Assembly (NCBI RefSeq): GCF_964355755.1
Contig: NC_092676.1
Coordinates: forward strand, 21,622,288 to 21,686,287
Direction: 5' to 3'
DNA from: Antedon mediterranea
Taxonomy: Eukaryota > Echinodermata > Crinoidea > Comatulida > Antedonidae
Length of the DNA stretch: 64,000 bases
The position numbers and the translations under genes were made by a program. Shown here piece by piece: positions 1-9,803 of this stretch. How positions within the stretch are numbered: the stretch's first letter is position 1; each line of letters starts with the position of its first letter. The notes under the pieces were generated by a model, which saw only the letters and a list, made by a program, of their open reading frames with translations, was not told where the DNA came from and searched no databases.

Positions 1-1010
1 TCTTATTTTTGGCGGTTCGAAAATCAATTTAAATAATATATGATTATAAATATAACTTTAAATACTAGAATTATTAAAAAAATGTATACTTACGAAAAAT
101 AATATTTAATGAAAAGAAACAATACCCACACAGTTTTTTAACGCAATATTTTTTTTTTTCACATTTTAACATTTTTTAACAATATTTTATGTTGTATTTC
201 AGAATTACATACCTGTCAATATAAATAACCTTACTAAAATACATATTACATTTTATGCAATGCAAAAAAAAAGAAGTTAATTCACACATTGGTTCAAAAG
301 TTATGAATCATTTAAAGACAGGAACTTTTTGGGCATTTTTGAGACATTGGGAAAATCACGCGTAAAAAGCCCTCGGACAAATTTTGTAGGGCGATATCTA
401 AAAAAAAAAATGTGGAGGACACCCAAAAAAATTTTTTTCTTGTACAACTCTGTTGTATCTATGGGTTTGGAAAAAATAAGAACTTTAAAATTATTAGTAT
501 AAAAGTTATAACCCTTCAAAAATGGGTTCAAATATAATTAGAAAAAGTGCCATTTTTCAAGCAAAAATCACTGTTTTTTGGGCACTTTAACGGACCATAA
601 CTTTTGAATGGATAATCCGATTTCAATCATTTAAATTGCAAAAGTTTATGTTCAGTAAGTTCCTTCTGATTAACTGAAAGAAAAAGTACCATCATTAATT
701 TGAATTTTTACATTGGGATACCTACTATCAGTATCAAGTGGTAATTAGATATACAATATATGTTTTTTGTTCATTTTTAGACATTTTTCGCCATTGGCGG
801 CCATTTTGTTTAAAAAAACCTATTTTACCTACCTGGATTTTTCTAGACTTTTAGTATGTTCATATAGGGACCTTATAGAAATGCATTGTGGTGAAAAAAA
901 TTCTGTTGCAATTTTTTCAACCTTTTACTGATTCTGAGCATATCTTTCCTGTACTATTTAGGATCATGAAACTATGGAACAGTCAATATGGTTTTCTCCT
1001 TCCTCCATAA
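1..1010. other. AT-rich non-coding stretch
   Basis: Homopolymer-rich AT sequence. The one ORF here (minus, 301-531) is Lys/Phe rich, has no recognisable motif and is what chance would give in this composition. I see no gene. Confidence 0.6.
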
Positions 1011-1310
1011 TTAGTACATAATGCTAAAGGTTTCTTCCTTTAAATTCTTCACATTGGTCTGGCCAATGATCATTGGACTTGTAGATCCAACACTTAACAG
1101 TCCGTTTGATTGATTATCTGCGCTAAACTGATTTATCCGTATAGCAGTCTTCGCAGAAACAGTACCACTGGCAACTTGGCTGTTATTGCGGCGAGTGCTT
1201 GCACGAGTTTTCCCAAACACAGTATCATTTACTTCACGCTGCTGCTTTCATGATGAATGTGACAACATCTTTCAGTTTGGCGCTTTTATCACTATCCTCC
1301 TTTGATTTAA
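1011..1310 (-). pseudogene. unrecognised coding remnant
   Basis: Two minus-strand reading frames adjoin: one reads through KLKDVVTFIMKAAA and stops, and after a one-base shift the next reads REVNDTVFGKTRASTRR and continues for about 70 residues. The composition (Ser, Asn, Thr, Lys) is more protein-like than the neighbouring AT-rich sequence. I do not recognise the family. It lies downstream of a Ty3/gypsy gag relic in the same orientation, so it could be part of that element or a separate one. There is no proper start codon; the longer frame opens with GTG. Confidence 0.25.
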
Positions 1311-1930
1311 TTTATAATTTTCTTGAGCCCACCTATCACTTTTTGTCAACACACACTACTAGCATCTAAAATGCTAAATACTTTTGGCATTTGGTAATTT
1401 TGTATACAGTACAGTATGTACCTCTCCTATTCTTTCATAAGGTAAAGTAATGCTGTTGTTCTAAAGCATCATTTAAGTTTTTTGGATGAACTGCTTTGTT
1501 CATGACTTCGAACTCTAATTCATAATACTTTATTTTCACAGAGTAGTAAAGTAGTATTACTTTACAAACTGGTTTTGTCTTTTCACCGGAATTACACTGA
1601 GCTCCTTATCAATTTATAATTTGAATATCTTATGTTTACTATCACTGTAATATGGATCTTGAAATTTACTGACCATTCTTTAGCATTACAGTATCATTTT
1701 TTTGTAATACATCCATTATTAGAACTCTTCATTAGTGCTTGTACTACTGTATCACTATGATTTACTGTAGTACTTCTATTTACTCATACTTTTTACAGCA
1801 AATACAGTAGATTGTTTGTACTTTTCTGTATTCTTTTTTAAGTTTATTTATTTCATTCTTTTCTATCGCCTTAATGTTGCCCGTAATTTTTGTATTCTTC
1901 ATCACACATCTTTCTTTGTAATGTCACTGG
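1311..1930. other. non-coding gap
   Basis: AT-rich, with many TACTGTA/TACAGTA words. On the minus strand just below 1930 a Lys/Glu-rich frame may be the tail of the gag relic, but no zinc knuckle or protease motif is visible. Confidence 0.4.
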
Positions 1931-1934
1931 TTTT

Positions 1935-2350
1935 TGCTTCCTGGCATATTTCAACTGGTTTTTGTAATGTTAAATCATTTTCACGAAGTAGCCTTTCAGT
2001 TTCACACTATCGCTTCTAATTCCTACTACAATTCTGTCCTTAAAACTATCAAGTAAGGTATCGAATTCACACGTCTTGGTTTACTTCTTAAAGCGATTAT
2101 GAATTTCTTCCTTCTGTATTCTTGTATTGAACTTATGCCGTTCATATTTTATATTTCTTTGGGGCTCAAAATGCGATTTAAATTTCTGAAGAATTACCTC
2201 TACAGGTACATCTTTAGCATCTTTGTCTGTGTGTGTTAAATATGTCTAGCGCCTCCTTGCCTATCACATGCAATGAGTGTCTGGCTGGCTTTCTTCTATC
2301 TAGGCCACTAGCTGTAAAACTCGTCTGTTATATTACTACTGACATTTACT
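1935..2350 (-). pseudogene. gag: Ty3/gypsy-like gag relic
   Basis: The minus strand, read across several frameshifts and one in-frame stop, gives a run typical of Ty3/gypsy capsid (gag) proteins: GKEALDIFNT, then VILQKFKSHFEPQ, YERHKFNTR, CEFDTLLDSFKDRIVVGI and, after a frameshift, LTLQKPVEICQEAK. In intact elements this protein forms the cytoplasmic virus-like particle that packages element RNA. The order of these blocks matches the family. No RT or integrase of the same element follows, so it is an isolated fragment. At least three breaks make it non-functional. The call rests on remembered family patterns. Confidence 0.7.
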
Positions 2351-2550
2351 CCAGAGTGATTCTGGAGGTTTTAAGCCATTTATTCTAACACATTCTTTAT
2401 TAACTTCGTCATCTTTGATGTCTCTCTGTCTTCATGAGGTCTTGCTCAATGAAGCTTACAAACTATAGAGGGCTCATTCTACTTTACACTAAATTGTATT
2501 ATGCTATCATTACAACTCCTGCCTCTACAATTTAGTATCTTTTCTTTTTC

Positions 2551-2850
2551 TCAATGCAACAATCTATTGTGGTCACTCTTACACCCATTTATACCCCACA
2601 TGACATCCCATTTACAATCAACTGTCCTATGTTTACCAAGACACTTAAAACACAATTTTTCTTCCTTTATACTGTAGTTGTACAACTGTGACTGTTGTAA
2701 GTCTTAAATTTCTTTTAGTTTCTGTGTTTACTACTCGAAATTTACTACTCTTATTTGCCATAGCTGTGGTGCAAATATTCATCACAAACATATTGCTGTT
2801 TACAGCAGCTTGACTCTCTACAAACTTTAACATATCCAACATATTAGGTT
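2551..2850 (-). pseudogene. BEL/Pao gag-protease linker with zinc knuckle
   Basis: A minus-strand frame ends in KLCFKCLGKHRTVDC followed by a second Cys/His group (C...DHNRLLH) and a stop. This double motif, a CCHC knuckle followed by a His-rich partner ending in LLH, is characteristic of BEL/Pao elements between gag and protease. The reading frame just upstream (2645-2842) is one base out of register. It lies in the same orientation as the gag-like pieces at 7.15-8.28 kb and could belong to that element if intervening insertions separated them. Only this segment is present. Confidence 0.65.
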
Positions 2851-2984
2851 CTCTTTCATTAAATATTCAAGAACAATTGGGTTGTCAATTTATCGTCACA
2901 TAAGCTTAATGAGCATGAGGAATCAGTGCTCAACAAAGGCTTAAACTACAGTATGCTGTTCATCGCGATCGATTCCGGTAGTGG

Positions 2985-4140
2985 ACTTGGAAGTGGTTTG
3001 TGACCGCCTCAGTCAGCAGGAGAAAGAGGACTTTAATACGATCTAGAGTAGACATGCGTTAAATGTCTTTACAAAGGACAATAACATAGTTGTTCTGCCA
3101 GCTGACAAAAGGAAAATAACTGTTGTTTTAGACTCTGACAAATATGAGAAACAGGTCAATGTTTTGCTAAGTGACAGCAACACCTATTCTAAGCTTAGTA
3201 AAGACCTTACTAAAACACTTACAGGAATTGTTTGCTTAAGCTTCTTAAGGAACTGAAAGAGAAAGGATTTATTGAATAATACTTGTATATGATTAACTAA
3301 GACCAATTGGTTGCGTGGTCCCGTGTATACAGTATAGGGGTTACCGAAAGTTCATAAAAACTATATTACCACGGAAAATCCACCCACCATATTTTAAATT
3401 CGCAGGACTTTGTTTCCAAATTGAAAGACATTCGATTGTTGGACACTTGACATACAATTATCATACGGCATTACTGCCCTGTTTACAAGTGTACCTGTAG
3501 ATGGGGAGATAGCAGTAGTTAAAGATCTTTTGTCAACGGATATTACCTGGAAGAAGAGGACATATTTAAACGCGAAAGAAGTTTTGATACGTGGGTGATA
3601 CTTATGTAATTATCGAAAAATCCAAAGTTCAAGAATTTACTGATCATATTAACAGCCAGAATCCACACATAAAGTTCACCAACAATCCTGTAAAAGACGG
3701 ACAGTTGCCCTTTCTTGATACGCTTGTGAAAAGACAATCCGATGGGGGGTTAGAGGTCAGTGTGTATAGAAAACCAACTCACACTGACCAATATCTGGCC
3801 TTTGACTCCCATCACCCACTACAGCACAAATTTAGTGTGATTAGGACTCTTTTTCATTGAGCTGATACTGTTGTTACACAACAAGTCGATAAAGACAATG
3901 AAATTAAACATGTTAAATCGGCATTAGAACGAAAAGAAGGAAAATATGGCAGGCTATTTATATTAAGAAAGAATCCAGTCCAACCTTAAACAAAGACGGG
4001 GGCCATGAACTTTCAAAAGTCTATGAACTCTACTAGAAACACCGAGTAGGACACCATCTACTGTACGTCCAGAAGTAGGGAGTCAATCAGTCGTCAGTCA
4101 GCCAACACCCGCTGAGGACGGAGAATGGTTTCTCCTAAAA
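2985..4140 (+). mobile_element. Penelope-like element, decayed
   Basis: Plus-strand translations give Penelope-type reverse transcriptase blocks in order: NIVVLPADK followed by DSDKYEKQVNVLLSD (3080-3190), TSVPVDGEIAVVKDLL (about 3486-3533), then from 3584 the catalytic neighbourhood YVGDTYVIIEKSKVQEF and DGQLPFLDTLV...VYRKPTHTDQYL to 3860. Beyond the stop, a short Lys-rich stretch and NKDGG... resemble the region near the GIY-YIG endonuclease end of such elements. Several frameshifts and stops interrupt it, and the stretch between the mid RT and the catalytic block is deleted. The catalytic YVDD is read as YVGD. The element is dead. Confidence 0.8.
3584..3860 (+). pseudogene. Penelope-like RT fragment (palm region)
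   Basis: The longest surviving open frame of the Penelope-like element, about 90 residues. It carries the region around catalytic motif C and the following PFLDTLV and YRKPTHTDQYL blocks. The frame opens with GTG inside the YVGD motif rather than a true initiator, since the upstream part is deleted. It stops with TGA after the conserved RTLFH stretch, where functional relatives continue. The second catalytic Asp is in place but the first position reads Gly, so even this part would be inactive. Confidence 0.75.
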
Positions 4141-4144
4141 TATT

Positions 4145-5270
4145 ACGGAAATTTGTAAATAATGAGATTGAGTTTTGTAGAACAGTATTAATCTTTTATT
4201 TTGATTAAAGTATTCCCTATGCAACAGTAGCCCATGGATTCTCAACAGATTGGAAGTACTGTTTAAATCATATCTGTACCTTAATGTTACCTGACATTTT
4301 ATCACTGACTAGTCCCCATAACTCTTCATTTTACCCTCATCAATCTGTTTTCTGTTTGTTAAACTTAAACATCAATGAGTTTAAAACTAGATAGGGCTGC
4401 CCAATTGATTTTTAAGAATCTCTAAAGCCTGCTTATAACCCTACGTTACTATACTGGCCTTTGCCTTTTTTTTTATATAACTGTAGAAGGTACTGGGTGT
4501 CATTTTGCATGATCTGAACTAACTTACTTGCTATTTATTTCAAAATTGTGTACAAATGCCCACTTCTTTGCTTCCTCAAATTGATCTTCATCCTCCAAAT
4601 CTATCATTTCCACCATCAACGCGTGTGGTTCTTCTACTGTTTAAAATACCTAGTTTGGGTTGTTTTCAAAATCAAGTCTTTTCTTAATTCAATGTCACAG
4701 TCTCTCTCCTTTTCCTCCTTCTGACACAAAATATTTAGTGTACTGTATTTATAGTCCTCGTTAATTGTCCTTTCCTATTTCTTAGTATTTTGAGATCTTT
4801 TTTACGTTTTCCATGTCTTCCATTTTTTAAAATTATGTATCTTTTCAACACTGTCCTGTATAGTTACTAATACTTTTGTATCGCTTATGTTACCTACATA
4901 CAAACAGTTGATCTGCCTGCCGTGTGATGGTTGCACCCTTATTAGAAGCATTCACTCACGCTGGTTCGTTGCAACTAGGCTTAGCTAGCATTTTTTAGCC
5001 CTAATTTGTACTGTATTTAAATTATTCTAACCTCACTCTGCTACCATTTTTTTGTACTGAAGAAAACTCAAATAATTTGATACGCTAGAACTTTTTGATA
5101 TTTTATTCCTACACCAAAACGGCATTTTTACATGCTATATATATATAGCGCCCTCAATATTCCTCAGAACAAAGTACAAACAGTTTTTTAGTAATGATTT
5201 AATCATTTTTCAGGAACCACATTTTTCAGAAACAACAATAAAGGGAAACAATATTGTGATTTTCATTCTT
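4145..5270. other. non-coding gap
   Basis: AT-rich sequence with poly-T tracts and no ORF above background. I see no element ends or RNA genes. Confidence 0.5.
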
Positions 5271-5660
5271 TAAATTCAATACTTGAGTTGTCAGATCTTT
5301 ATTAGTGTCATGGACAAAATACATGGTTTTGTCAGTGATGAAGGCTTCTTTCTTCTATTGGCAAGTTCTACTTGAGTTGACAGATCTTTGTTGGTGTCAT
5401 AGACAACATACCTTTACCTTGCACAACACGTTGCAAGCTGTTCAAACTTCTCATCAACATTAGAATGTTGTTGTCAGCGATGGAAGGCTTCTTTCTTTTA
5501 TTACAGGTTCTACTTGAGTTGGCAAATCTTTATTAGTGTCATCATGACAAAATTCCTTGCATTAAAAGTTCTTCAATCTTCTCATTATCATCAGAATTGG
5601 TGTTGTCAGGATAGTCTGATTACTGTATATTGGTTGTACTTAAGTTGCAAGATCTTTATT
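5270..5660 (-). repeat. imperfect tandem repeat, coding-like
   Basis: Three diverged units of roughly 110-170 bp share blocks such as CTACTTGAGTTG, CAGATCTTTATTAGTGTCAT and GAAGGCTTCTTTC. On the minus strand each unit reads DTNKDL-TQVE followed by a Lys/Arg-rich segment, interrupted by stops. The shared peptide suggests an old repeat-protein exon. No family recognised. Confidence 0.45.
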
Positions 5661-6730
5661 CTAAAAAATGAAAATTAAACTTACTGTACCTCTTTATCAA
5701 GTTTTACAAAATACACTTTTGTGATTGTCTGTGGTGTAACTTTTGCCCTCAGATATCCACTTGATTATATTTGAGTGTCTTTTCCCAGTAGTGATGCTGC
5801 AATCTTAGCATAATTTGGAATAAACTTTCGGAAGTACCCTGTATCTGTATCTGTAAAGTACAAACACCATCTCTGGTTATCACGTACGTTGGTAAGGGTC
5901 ATGTGCATAAATATTAATTTATAGCGAAGTGTGCTTTTTGGGAATTACTTTCGATGTCAGTTGGTCTTTAAAAGTGGCAATATTTGGTCCAGTTCTAATG
6001 TTCCAGTCTAATTAATTCCACCCAGGAATTGTCTTTGGATGTTAAACAATAACAATCTTTTTTAGTTGCTATACTGTATGTTGTTGTTGTAGTTGTGATG
6101 TTATAATTCGTTGATTGGCAATATTCGTCGATGTTACATGGGGCAAGTCCTCTGGTTTCTTTGTGAATCGTAACAAGTCGCGATTTTGTTCTACAAGTAT
6201 ATCATTTTTCTAATTTATAATTGTGGGTCCCAAAGCTGTGGTTTTGTCGATGCCATATGCTGCTATCACCACCTCGCTGCTGCTCTCGTCCACTAGTGTA
6301 ACTTAATACCTCATTGCCTCCATCGTGGTATTCTAGTACACCCATCTGTTCCACATTGCTTCTTTATCGAGCAGTTTGCCACTACAGTATATATGTCCTG
6401 TCTTTAGGCAGAAACATGCTGTTTTATCATGTTTACTCTGTCTTCAACTTTAAGTTCTACATGATCTGCACACCTGTGTTAATATTCTTAGCACTTCCAT
6501 GCAATAAGCATGTTATACTTGGTATCCTCTGGATGTCTGCAGCTGCTTTACTGTAGGTGTTTGCCTCCGGCTAATTCTCTTGCATTCTACGGCATACTCT
6601 ACACTCTTTCTCTTGATGCTTAGTCTGCATTTTATTTTATTTTTTATTTATTCGCTCTCTCAAAATCTTAATTTTAATGTTATAGATTTCACCTCCTTGT
6701 TTTATTTTTACTAAACTGATACTGGTACTG
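5661..6730. other. no gene seen
   Basis: AT-rich. A plus-strand ORF at 6314-6556 is Leu/Cys-rich with no conserved motif and is probably chance. Confidence 0.4.
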
Positions 6731-6826
6731 GTTCAAATAACCGTCTTACAGAGACATCCGGTAGCCATTGACTTTAATTGGGCATTTGGATGTGTTACTT
6801 TTAAATGTACAGTATGAGAGTGACTA

Positions 6827-7150
6827 CTACCAAATTGCACAGTCACAAAACAACTTATAAAACAGTTCATATATACAGTTAAAACATTGCTGGGAATTAT
6901 AAATTTCTGTTGAAGCAGGCTCCCATGAAGTTGCATCTAGTAAGTTGACTTTGTTGTACAACTCTATCAAGTACTGATGTCCGATCCAGTTGAATTCTTC
7001 TAGCGGTTGACAGCCAGTAATTTTGTAGAGATCGTCATTATCAATTACGTAACGCCAGTCTATATAGTTTTCATCTGTTTCTTCATCTGAGGATATGTCT
7101 ACATGGTTTGATGGGCAGACCCACCATTCCACTTTCCACTTTCTACCACA
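6827..7150 (-). pseudogene. unrecognised acidic coding fragment
   Basis: A minus-strand frame of about 100 residues reads VDISSDEETDENYIDWRY and later KITGCQPLEEFNWIGHQYL, with well-mixed protein-like composition, ending near 6827. An adjacent frame (to 6733) continues with similar quality, suggesting a frameshift. It starts on a GTG, so the true start is missing. I do not recognise the protein. It sits directly downstream of the gag-like fragment at 7.15 kb in the same orientation and could be part of the same decayed element or a neighbour. Confidence 0.3.
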
Positions 7151-7445
7151 TCAATGAACTCTTGTAATTTCTTTCTATCTCATTCCTTGACTTCTTTTTT
7201 GTCTTCACTAATTATTGCTTCTTCCAATTTTCCATATCTCTCATCCAGTCTCTTCCCCATATTGTCATATGCATCTCCACTGGCCCTAGTGCAAATGCCA
7301 ATTGATCTAGATTTGACTTCTCAAATATTGGCAACTCCATTCTCTTCAGTTTTAGTGTAGATAGTGTTACTGTCACATTATTGGCATTAACTGCTTGTGT
7401 ACTTTCTCTAGGTTTATTTTCTTGGTATGCTAGTGCAATCTTTAT
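7150..7445 (-). pseudogene. BEL/Pao-type gag fragment, downstream half
   Basis: Minus-strand frames give LKLKRMELPIFEKSN, the signature that opens the conserved gag domain of BEL/Pao elements (DUF1759-like), followed after a frameshift by RLDERYGKLEEAI and KKLQEFIDVVESGKW, which resemble the later part of that domain. Upstream it is preceded by a linker (ENKPRESTQAVNANNV) and then by an inserted LINE. The piece at 8.03-8.28 kb is its probable 5' half. Several frameshifts mark it as dead. Assignment to BEL/Pao rather than another LTR group is by remembered pattern. Confidence 0.5.
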
Positions 7446-8021
7446 TGATTTTTATCTAAGATAAGGTAAGATAAATCTTTATTTTCATGAACACAACAAG
7501 GCAAACATGAAATTTGTTTTCCTTGATGCTTAAAAACACATACAATATATAAAACATTTAAAAATATCAATACAATACATTAAAACTACTGTATATTAGT
7601 AAAATTTTAATAGCAGTTTTCATAGTACGGTCAAGTTTCTTTTATTACTAGTACTCAGACTATTGTACCAAACAACACAGTTGAAAGTTGCAACACTAAG
7701 AATATCATTATTCACTTTGAAAGAGTTCAGCTTTCTGAGATAAGAAGGTACAGCCGTTGATTAGATTTTTTAACAGTTAATACAGTATTTGCATTCCAGT
7801 TTAATTCACAATCTACCGTTGTTTCTAAATATTTATGTTCTTTTACAGTTTCTATCTTTTGGTCATTTTATATAATAATAATATCAATAACTCTTTTCTT
7901 TTTTCTGAAATCAAAAATTAATTCTTTGGTCTTATTCGCGTTTAAAGTCATTTGTGTACAGAGGGAAAACAACAGGAGAAAGAACACATCCCTGGGGGAC
8001 ACCAGTGTACTGTTAGTGTCA
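7446..8021 (-). mobile_element. LINE (CR1/L2-type), 5'-truncated insertion
   Basis: Minus strand: an RT frame TGVPQGCVLSPVVFPLYTND, then an internal deletion removing the FADD region, then NANKTKELIFDFRKKK, EHKYLETTVDCELNWNAN and LRKLNSF-like blocks spread over frameshifts. This is the C-terminal half of a Jockey-superfamily non-LTR reverse transcriptase. The 3' end is AAAATAAAGATTTATCTTACCTTATCTTA, a short TATCT-type tail like that of the LINE at 34.25 kb. The gag-like protein is interrupted exactly here, so the LINE inserted into it. Short, truncated and non-functional. Confidence 0.7.
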
Positions 8022-8280
8022 TAAATTCTGTTTTTACACCTTTCCATCCATCTTCTTCTTCAAACTCAGTTTCTTCTTCTATCTTTTTAAGAAGCTCTCC
8101 ATAACTCTCTTCAACTGCTTCAAACAATTCTTTGTATTTTGGATTTTTTTGACTGAGGAGTTCCATTTCACTGTCTTTCTCTTGATTTTTCCACGCTCTC
8201 AGTGCTCTGGTAAGAGTTTCCTTTTTGTTCTTTCTAATAATCTCAAAAATATTGGCTGCAATAACTCTCTAGGTAAAATT
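8022..8280 (-). pseudogene. gag-like coiled-coil fragment, upstream half
   Basis: A minus-strand frame reads IFEIIRKNKKETLTRALRAW, then KYKELFEAVEESYGELLKKI and EEETEFEEEDGWKGV before running out of frame into the inserted LINE at 8021. Strongly helical, Glu/Lys-rich, as in the N-terminal part of BEL/Pao gag proteins before the conserved domain. ATG at 8166 is one possible start, but the frame is open further upstream. Its continuation lies on the other side of the LINE at about 7445. Function unknown beyond the inferred gag role. Confidence 0.45.
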
Positions 8281-8559
8281 TCTTAAAATGTTGTTATACT
8301 CGTAGAATCCTAACTTCTGTCAATGACTATGCTCTCAGGATGCAGAATTTTCGGGCTCATTGTAGATTATTAAAACACAATTTATTCAAACAACGTTTGA
8401 AAACTGGAACAATTAACAAACAAACAAAAGGCAAAAACATGTGATCGTCTACATACTGTATATGTCCTTGGTGGAGGTAAATAACACACACAAAAAAAAA
8501 CAATCATTATTCAATTACCACAAAGATTATTGTGCCCTCAATACAATTTGCCTGTTCAT

Positions 8560-8662
8560 AAGAAAGACTGTGGAATTGGACACTTATTTATCCGATGAGG
8601 AAAGTGATGTAGAAGACGATGTTGCAACAGAAAGGGGGCAAAGAGGAGGAAATTTAACATGG
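8560..8662 (+). CDS. possible short acidic exon
   Basis: Plus strand, flanked by an AG (ttcataag) and a GTATGT donor-like site. It encodes VELDTYLSDEESDVEDDV followed by ATERGQRGGNLTW. The acidic Ser/Asp/Glu run is typical of disordered nuclear protein segments. No neighbouring exon found and no family recognised. Could be chance. Confidence 0.2.
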
Positions 8663-8984
8663 TATGTTTGTAAGCCACTGTGTGTAGCATGGGCTCCGTC
8701 CTAAGGGCCTATGTTACATTTTTTATAATAGTGTAAAACAGTCTTAAAATCCTCCTTATTGCTGTTTTTCAAATGAAATAATGTTAATACTGTGTTTACT
8801 AAGTACTGTTATGTGTAGCATTTTTACAATTGGGATTCCACCTGACTGTATCAAACAAAACCATCATTAAATAAATAATCACGGCCATATAGGCCTTATA
8901 GGCTATGTGTGTGGTCATCAATAGGAAGGTGACCTGAAAGAAATTTTGTTTTGGATCTTAACTGTTGATTTTACTAGTACTTTG

Positions 8985-9160
8985 ATTATATTTTACCATT
9001 GATGCATCAACTTCAATTCCTTCCTTATCTAAGGTTGCCTGGCATCTTTTCAAACTCTCCAATTCCATGGCATTTGTCTGTCTGTCATTACTATGTTTGA
9101 TTGTATAGTTAATTTTTATTCTGTTATATGTTAATATGGCAGTGATGTATGATATAGTGG
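8985..9160 (-). pseudogene. transposase-like exon (THAP/Kolobok-like family)
   Basis: The minus-strand frame NDRQTNAMELESLKRCQATL followed by DKEGIEVDASMV resembles, from memory, the block after the second acidic residue in a multi-copy DDE-transposase-like family of invertebrates and fish, often found with THAP domains, where SNAMELEG..R precedes TTDRH. It lies downstream, in the same orientation, of the segment at 9.42-9.80 kb that encodes an earlier part of the same family. Together they suggest one decayed gene with an intron between. The TDRH motif itself is not present here. Confidence 0.5.
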
Positions 9161-9416
9161 AAATCAAAAACAATATTTCACTTGAACTACAGTACAGTAG
9201 CTGTGTATCCAGGTTAATTATTGTGTATGATCCATATTTGGCAGAATGATCAGGTCACACCTGCCATCTCCTCTAATAGTTATTGTGTACAGTACCTCTA
9301 CACGAATCAAGTGCCATTTGCCGTTCTCGGTTCTAAACATGTGATAGACGGAATTAGATATTCATGTTGTAAACGAAAAAAATGTCCTTTTAGTGAAGCA
9401 TAACAAGTTCAGATGT

Positions 9417-9803
9417 TTAAATACAAAACAAAACTATCTTCTCTGGACTCCTTCCACTGAATAGTGTACCCGTAGTTGCAGCCATGCATACATTACCATG
9501 TGCCATTTTTCCAGCATGAGCTGCAACCCCCATGTCTGTAAAATGGTTTTGTTCACACTCAGCGGAGAACTCCGCCGCACATCCACTCTTTGCGGCCATC
9601 TTTACCAGTGTAGTTGCATTGCAAGTATTGCACTTTGAAAGAAGTTCACGGATGCAATGATTCATAAACAATGAATTTGTGTTCACGATGAGGTTCAGCA
9701 TGAGATGATAGGTAGTTGTCACAATCATCCTCATCATATTCATCTTCTCCTGTCTCAAAGTCATCGTCATCGTCTGGCTCGTAATCATCACTTGAGCAAT
9801 CAC
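9417..9803 (-). pseudogene. transposase-like fragment, longest copy
   Basis: Minus strand. A frameshifted but readable product: an acidic stretch, KFIVYES, then (one frame over) CIRELLSKCNTCNATT, then CEQNHFTDMGVAAHAGKM and GTLFSGRSPEKIVLF. The order KFIVYES / C-x2-C / H....SGxxPxK matches, from memory, the middle of the THAP/Kolobok-like multi-copy family. This is the only unit of the tandem array that continues past the Cys pair into the SG-x2-P block. The frameshift between KFIVYES and CIRELL is shared with all other units. Confidence 0.55.

Noticed and set aside
301-531. Minus ORF of 76 codons at the left end
   Set aside because: Lys/Phe-rich chance translation of AT-rich DNA with no motif and no relation to its neighbours.
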